The notes under the pieces: model-generated | Databases searched by the model: none | What the model saw: the letters and a program-made list of their open reading frames with translations, nothing else | What the model was told of the DNA's origin: nothing | Program-made: the position numbers and the translations under genes | Source of the DNA: Azorinus chamasolen | Lineage: Eukaryota; Mollusca; Bivalvia; Cardiida; Solecurtidae | Direction: 5' to 3' | DNA length: 64,000 bases | Assembly (NCBI GenBank): GCA_963576725.1 | Contig: OY755243.1 | Coordinates: 38,487,243 to 38,551,242, forward strand | In this document: positions 59,393 to 64,000 of the stretch, in pieces | Layout of the letters: each line of letters begins with the position of its first letter | Numbering within the stretch: position 1 is the stretch's first letter

Positions 59393-59645
59393 TTAACCCT
59401 TTCCCTCAGATAAACGTATTTTTTCACGCATTTGCAAACAGAGCAGAACCAGATCAGACGACTCCTAGAGGAGCCGTCTGATCAGGGTCTGCTCTATTTG
59501 CTAGCGGAATTTGAATAGTTATGTTTCTTTGCTTTCTAAAACGGCCACAATGTTCCACCTTCAAGGTCTCGTTGTAACTATTTTGTTCATGAATATTCAG
59601 TGGGTATTGAAATTTGAAATAAACATAGAACAGGGAAAGGGTTAT
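59393..59645 (+). mobile_element. TTAA-1 element, right TTAA mutated to TTAT
   Basis: TTAACCCTTTCCCTCAGATAAACG ... CAGGGAAAGGGTTAT; core GAACCAGATCAGACGACTCC TAGA GGAGCCGTCTGATCAGGGTC. Confidence 0.9.
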
Positions 59646-60021
59646 GAGCGTGAGACGAGATGGATTCGACTGAACTTTTAAGTTATCAAGCGATAAGGCG
59701 AGATGTGTACAGGGATAAGGGTCCATTCACCTTTCTTATTTGTTCCTGATATTTGATCTGTTCACGGTTTCTTTCTCATAGTGATTACATGAAAGGTAGC
59801 AGGTAATTAAATGTTTTAGGTGAAACAGTCTAACAGGTGTTTTACATAATAACCCCCCTATAATACACCGTTTACAAAAAATATATATGACCTGTGAGCA
59901 CCCGAGCCTTTAGCGTTACGCAGATGTATTTCTGTTGCCTAAACAATCCTCTGCTTTAAATATCCTTTTGTCAAAATCACAAACAATAAAACTATTAGTG
60001 TTTAACACTTTACGCAATATA

Positions 60022-60156
60022 TACAAGCTTTTGATTGGTCAGATTTGAGTTCTCGAGCTTTTGATTGGTCAGCTTTGAGCCAGAGGCTCAAATCTGACCA
60101 ATCAAAAACTTGAGAACGATCTCAGACTCAAATAAAAGTTTTATAAGCATGGACCC
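60022..60156. mobile_element. HP element, left end missing
   Basis: CAAGCTTTTGATTGGTCAGATTTGAG is duplicated as in the 26617 copy, then GAGCCAGAGGCTC and GACCAATCAAAAACTTGAG ... TTTATAAGCATGGACCC. Confidence 0.8.
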
Positions 60157-60167
60157 TGGTGTATATC

Positions 60168-60365
60168 AAGCAGAGAAGATCCAGATCAGACAGTTCCTGC
60201 AGGAGCTGTTTGATCAGTGCCTTTTCTGGTATAATAAACAATATAATATTGATCTGATTCTACAGCTTCTGTCAGGGACAAAATTGCATGTGTTCATGTG
60301 CCATTTTAAAAACAAACTCCATCTTATCAATATTGATATCAACTTATCTTAAATGAATATGCATG
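60168..60365 (+). mobile_element. TTAA-1 element, ends worn
   Basis: AGCAGAGAAGATCCAGATCAGACAGTTCC TGCA GGAGCTGTTTGATCAGTGCC ... AATGAATATGCATGAAG. The centre is of TTAA-3 type (TGCA). Confidence 0.6.
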
Positions 60366-60371
60366 AAGTAA

Positions 60372-60750
60372 TAAAAAAAAGCTTGGATTCAGATGAGTAA
60401 CTCGGCGTCTGATCAGGATCAAAACTGTTTGACTATAGTGTCTCATACGAGTGTGGCATGATAAGCAATAGTTTCTCAAAGCTTGATGGGAAGTACAGTA
60501 AAGCTCATCCGATGCGACCACCTAAAACAGGTATAATTCTGGGTGGTAGAGGCAGTTGGTAGCTTAATGCAGGACAAAAGTAATAGGAGCTTTCTGCATT
60601 ACCTTTGTCCTGCATTAAGCAACGACCTGCTTATAAAGACACCCATGTTTATTTATTAAGTGGCCGCATTAGAGGGGTTTTACTGTATTCAAAGTTTCAC
60701 CAGATCCATTATTGAGCAGACATTATATCTTACAGCGGGATAAGGGTTAA
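60372..60750 (+). mobile_element. TTAA-4 element split by TA-B
   Basis: AAGCTTGGATTCAGATGAGTAACTCGGCGTCTGATCAGGATC ... GCAATAGTTTCTCAAAGCTTGATGGGAAG, guest, TTCAAAGTTTCACCAGATCC ... TTGAGCAGACATTATATC ... GCGGGATAAGGGTTAA. Confidence 0.7.
60496..60685. mobile_element. TA-B MITE inside TTAA-4
   Basis: CAGTAAAGCTCATCCGATGCGACCACC ... GTGGCCGCATTAGAGGGGTTTTACTG with TA duplicated; inner GCTTAATGCAGGACAAAAGTAATAGGAGCTTTCTGC (left inner arm shortened). Confidence 0.88.
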
Positions 60751-60949
60751 ATCTTCTCTCCTAGGCTATTTTTAGACCCAACCTCTTTGAATGTATCTAG
60801 CGAAAGGAGCATTAACTAGAGGAAAGGAAAAAAATAGAATTTTGTAGTTTGAAACCATTGTAGGAGCAAATGCTCTATTTATCACAATGGTTTCATAAAG
60901 TGACTTCTATAGATGAGCAAAAATGCGTCACTAGGGGATAATGTGTTAA
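60747..60949 (-). mobile_element. TTAA-2 element, palindrome reduced
   Basis: TTAAATCTTCTCTCCTAGGC ... GGGGATAATGTGTTAA; GAAACCATTG is followed directly by TAGGAGCAAATGCTC, so most of the first arm is deleted. It shares its left TTAA with the TTAA-4 host. Confidence 0.75.
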
Positions 60950-60964
60950 TTTCTTTTCACAGTG

Positions 60965-61040
60965 CCAAACAGGTATGGTCCTCATGGAATACCGAGTTAC
61001 CTAGAGAGTTATCTGGATTCAAACTGCAAAAAGTATCACA
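60965..61040 (-). mobile_element. TTAA-4 core fragment
   Basis: GTGCCAAACAGGTATGGTCCTCATGGAATACCGAGTTACCTAG ... TTATCTGGATTCAAACTGC. Confidence 0.4.
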
Positions 61041-61045
61041 ACTTC

Positions 61046-61110
61046 ACCCACAATGTGTTTGGCCCACAATGTATTTGACCCACAATGTATTTGGCCCACA
61101 ATGTATTTGA
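61046..61110 (+). repeat. 17 bp tandem repeat, four units
   Basis: CCCACAATGTATTTG(G/A) in four successive copies. Confidence 0.85.
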
Positions 61111-61122
61111 CTCTCGTTCAGC

Positions 61123-61286
61123 TATAAAAAAAAATGATGTCTGCTCAGTCTCTGATCTGGAACAGTTTTACTTACTTTCTATTCATTCAAACTTTTAAGA
61201 AACGACTAACCGAGTGTCAAACAGCTTGGATACCGCCGAGACGCCGAGTTACTCGGCCTCTCAGTTGGGTCCAAACTGTTTGCGTA
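61123..61286 (-). mobile_element. TTAA-4 element cut by TA-A
   Basis: AATGATGTCTGCTCAGTCTCTGATC ... GAGTGTCAAACAGCTTGGATACCGCCGAGACGCCGAGTTACTCGGCCTCTC ... CCAAACTGTTTGCG, then TA-A. The remainder is not found beyond it. Confidence 0.6.
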
Positions 61287-61288
61287 TA

Positions 61289-61479
61289 CAGTAAAACCTC
61301 TCTATAACGGCCACTGAATTGTGTTAATTAGTTGGTCTTTTGGGCAGGTGGTTGCTTACAGCAAGGTGAAAGTAAAGCAGAACGCTCCTGTTTTACTTTC
61401 ACCTTGCTTTAAGCATCCCCCTGCCTTTAACACAAAATACTTGATGTAATTTAGTGGTCGTTATACAGAGGTTTTACTG
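61289..61479. mobile_element. TA-A MITE with shortened centre
   Basis: CAGTAAAACCTCTCTATAACGG ... GTTATACAGAGGTTTTACTG; left arm GCAGAACGCTCC continues directly into TGTTTTACTTTCACC. Confidence 0.88.
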
Positions 61480-61534
61480 TATAAGAAAGTCACTTACAGG
61501 GTTTTCTAAATCTGTCAAACCTGATGTATTCAAA

Positions 61535-61750
61535 AAGTCTGTGTGTCATATAAAAATCCATTTGTTCATGCCTAGTTGCATTTATGAGTTTAAGTATGTG
61601 TAAAAAGCCATGTCACTTCTCTTCCAAAAGAACTAGTCCTCTCGATAACCCAGGCGTAAAGGTGTCACCTTTATGTGCATAACAAAGGGGGTTTGCATGC
61701 CTATATGGTTATGGCAGCTCGGTGCTCAGAATTATGAGATAGTGTTCCGG
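61535..61750 (+). repeat. Dispersed repeat R1, copy 2
   Basis: Matches 38800-39010 in order: TTCATGCCTAGTTGCATTTATGAGTTTAAGT, TGTCACTTCTCTTCC, CTCGATAACCCAGGCGTAAAGGTGTCA, TATGGCAGCTCGGTGCTCAGAATTATGAG. Both copies lie just right of a TA-A element. Confidence 0.65.
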
Positions 61751-62230
61751 TGTATTAAACTTGATTAAAAATTACCACATAAAATTATTGGATCCATAAG
61801 AAATATGCTACATCGAACTGACTAAGGCCCTTACTAAGCCTTTAATAACACATTAAGAAATAATAAATTCATAAAAAATTGACATAGACAAGAAGAAAGT
61901 GTCCATTGCATTTTCCTACTGAAAAGCAGAACTTAGTTTTTAGTTTAAAAAATGGTTGCATCCTAAACAAAAAAATGTTCACAATCTTTTATATACCATA
62001 ACGAAATAATACACATTTATGTACGAGTACGTATGCCTGTGTGAATACATCTGTATGAATTAAAACTAGCTAACCGCACTTAGAACATAAGAAATTTAAA
62101 CATTTAATCGAAGGGAGATCACTGCTACAGTTTCCTAAAATGACCGTTGTGGAAGTTTGGTTATTGTATGTGTATTGTCTCAAGAAAACGGGAATGTCTC
62201 TCAAACCGAAATGTTTTTGTTAGTTTGTTT
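61751..62230. other. No recognisable feature
   Basis: AT-rich sequence with no frame, palindrome or family phrase. Confidence 0.45.
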
Positions 62231-62414
62231 TTAAATCCTTTACCTGTTACATATGCATTTTAAAACATTTGCAAACAGAGTTGCCAACATGAAATGATGT
62301 AATTTCTGCCATGATCAAACGTCCCTTGTTCATACTGCCATTATAAAATTGAGTTAATTAATCATATAATCATTAATTCATACGTGAATATTCATGATGT
62401 AAATGGTCAAATAA
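62231..62414 (+). mobile_element. TTAA-1 element without hairpin
   Basis: TTAAATCCTTTACCTGTTAC ... CATTTGCAAACAGAGTTGCC then interior and tail (CATACGTGAATATTCATGATGTAAATGG). The palindrome is missing between the left arm and the interior. Confidence 0.6.
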
Positions 62415-62548
62415 CCTGTTAACACTCAGTGACCTACGGCTACTTTGACTGGTTCGTCCATAGTAAGAATTGCATGACTTTTGCAAAATTACATTTTAAC
62501 AAGTTAAGGAAAGTAGAATTCAAAGAGGGTTCTTCCGTATCAGATTCA

Positions 62549-62688
62549 CCCCCCCCCGCCCTGCCCCCCCCCCACATCCTGCGTCCACACACACACACCC
62601 TGTCCCCACCATCCTCATCCTGCCCAAATAACCCCACACCCCACCCTGTTCCCACCCTGCTCAACCCACCCACCCTGTCCCCACCCGG
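62549..62688 (+). repeat. Poly-C and (CCACCCTG)n low-complexity tract
   Basis: Runs of nine or more C, then CCACCCTGT-like units. A 108-codon frame (62429-62755) and its reverse are carried by it and are not genes. Confidence 0.9.
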
Positions 62689-62702
62689 AAAAATACGGAA
62701 GA

Positions 62703-63185
62703 TAACCTTTTACTTCATGGATATTCATTTTAGAAATAATGGCATAATGCATTAGTATTGGCTGAATTTTTATAATGGCATATCATCATAGATAGTTAAC
62801 CCATTCCCTCCTAGACTATTTTTAGATACAACCTCTTTGAATAAATCTACTGAAAATGAACATTTACTGAAAAAAATGTTTTTTCTTTTAAACTATACAT
62901 GTACTTTTGAAACCATTGTGATAAATAGAGCATTTGCTCCTGAGGATCAAAATTAATGCTTTGTTTATCACAAACGTTTCAAAATATGACATTTACAGGG
63001 GCGTCAAAAAGCGTCAGTAGGAGGATGGGTGATGCCAAGGCAGAAACAGTGGAATCGGATCTGTATCACCCCATAAGCAAACAGAGCAAGCCCAGATCAG
63101 ACGGTTCATACAGAAGCTTTCTGGACTGGATCTAATCAGTTTGCAAAAGCATCAAAAAGTGGTTCTCTCTCGAGTAGAGAGTTAA
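62703..63185 (-). mobile_element. TTAA-1 element split by TTAA-2
   Basis: TAACCTTTTACTTCATGGATATTCATTTTAG ... GGCATATCATCATAGATAG, guest, GATGCCAAGGCAGAAACAG TGGAATCGGATCTG ... CCAGATCAGACGGTTC ... GAGTAGAGAGTTAA. The split phrase is the usual ..ATGCCAAGGCAGAAAC.. interior. Confidence 0.7.
62796..63030 (-). mobile_element. TTAA-2 element inside TTAA-1
   Basis: TTAACCCATTCCCTCCTAG ... GTAGGAGGATGGGT; palindrome eroded on the right arm (AATTAATGCTTTGTTTATCAC). Confidence 0.82.
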
Positions 63186-63275
63186 GCAAACAAAATGCTT
63201 ATGTTCGTTTCTAAAGACGGCTGCTTGTAGAGGAAGCGTTTAAACATGACAGTGACGCTTATGGTGCTAACAAAA

Positions 63276-63525
63276 TTACCCCTTCGCTTGCTAATCGCGT
63301 CAATATACCTACCTGTAAATAGTGAAGACCCAGATGAGACAGCTCCTGCAGGAGCTGTCTCATCAGGGTCTGCACTATTTACAAGTTGATTGTGCAACCA
63401 GTGCACTCCACAGCAGTGATTGCACAGGGAAATACTTGTACACAGTGAAGATATATGTAATTAGACGACAGGGCATGGGTAAAGAAGGAGAAATGTATTT
63501 TAAAATTCAGCAAGCGTAGGGTTAA
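63276..63525 (+). mobile_element. TTAA-3 element, left TTAA mutated
   Basis: TTACCCCTTCGCTTGCTAATCGCG ... CAGCAAGCGTAGGGTTAA; core identical in plan to 13190. Frames on both strands are the recurring spurious peptides. Confidence 0.9.
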
Positions 63526-63645
63526 GACGTATGTCGGGTTTATGCTATTTGGCAATAACTTTTACAAACAGTTTGTATCCAGATGAGACACTGAGTAACA
63601 CGACGTCTCGCCAGGATCTAAACTGTTTGATACTGTCACTGCAGC
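63525..63645 (+). mobile_element. TTAA-4 core
   Basis: TACAAACAGTTTGTATCCAGATGAGACACTGAGTAACACGACGTCTCGCCAGGATCTAAACTGTTTG. It follows the right end of TTAA-3; the right half is not preserved. The remaining ~350 bp to the window end show nothing I can name. Confidence 0.55.
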
Positions 63646-64000
63646 TGTATGGGGAATTGGGTATATCTGATAGTTTGAAAATAATGCGAACAAAATTTTG
63701 TGCTTACAAACTTTTGACAAACATTCTAAAGACTGGACCAATACGAAACAAGCAGTTGGGTTTAGACATATGCGCTATCACTCTATACATCTCACCTGCT
63801 TAATTCAATGAATGAATACAAGGACTTGGTTCCAACTATGATAAATGGGATGGACCAATGCTCATCAAGATATCATCGGCGATTTCGTTGGTATCAATCG
63901 AGAATCAATTCCTCGTTTAAATGCAAATTGTTTCATACAGTTTAATATAAACCCTCGGCTCGTCTCGTGCTTTTGTCGTGCAAGAACAGCTGCCTGCTTA

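Noticed and set aside
62429..62755. 108-residue proline-rich protein
   Set aside because: Low-complexity poly-C and CCACCCTG tract; composition, not coding, keeps it open.
1..64000. Transposase genes for the piggyBac-like or pogo-like families
   Set aside because: No frame of adequate length or with a DDD/DDE-type pattern; all copies are non-autonomous.

Overview
The window looks like AT-rich nuclear DNA of an animal, most likely a bivalve mollusc. Three things support this: one spliced animal-type gene ending, wall-to-wall short palindromic transposon remnants, and at about 18.8 kb a fragment resembling a repeat common in mollusc genomes (the last judged from memory). There is no bacterial-style gene organisation, no rRNA or tRNA that I can recognise, and no transposase reading frame.

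Gene content is very low. The only convincing coding sequence is at the left end (1816-2223, + strand). It is the terminal coding exon of a leucine-rich adaptor (LURAP1/FAM89-type) protein whose upstream exons are not recognisable here. A possible untranslated last exon follows across an intron, and a polyadenylation signal lies near 3152.

The rest is a mosaic of non-autonomous DNA transposons (MITEs), named locally here. TTAA-1 to TTAA-4 are roughly 200-250 bp. They have short CCC...GGG terminal repeats, TTAA target duplications of piggyBac type, and a 45-75 bp palindrome set off-centre inside. TA-A and TA-B are about 200 bp, and TA-C is about 295 bp. They are near full-length palindromes with CAGT(A/G)..ACC termini and TA duplications of pogo/Tigger type. 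HP is about 150 bp, starts with GGGTCC, and carries inverted CCAAT boxes. Many elements lie inside one another, and the empty host site can be read on both sides of the guest, which gives relative ages and confirms the TTAA and TA targets.

Between and inside the elements are tandem arrays: 3.18 kb (21 bp unit), 5.9 kb (18 bp), 27.7-30.5 kb (16 bp with a ~1.1 kb higher-order duplication), 31.8-32.8 kb (56 bp), 33.6-33.9 kb (39 bp) and 48.3-48.9 kb (50 bp, 251 bp higher order). Several are clearly expansions of pieces of the TTAA elements.

The strongest observations beyond annotation are these: palindrome centres of the form GCTCC-NNNN-GGAGC are shared by families with different termini and target sites; a single A/A (T/T) mismatch is conserved in the stem of three TTAA families; and element arms repeatedly seed satellites. 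Gaps not listed were read without finding a supportable feature. Coordinates of degraded elements are approximate.
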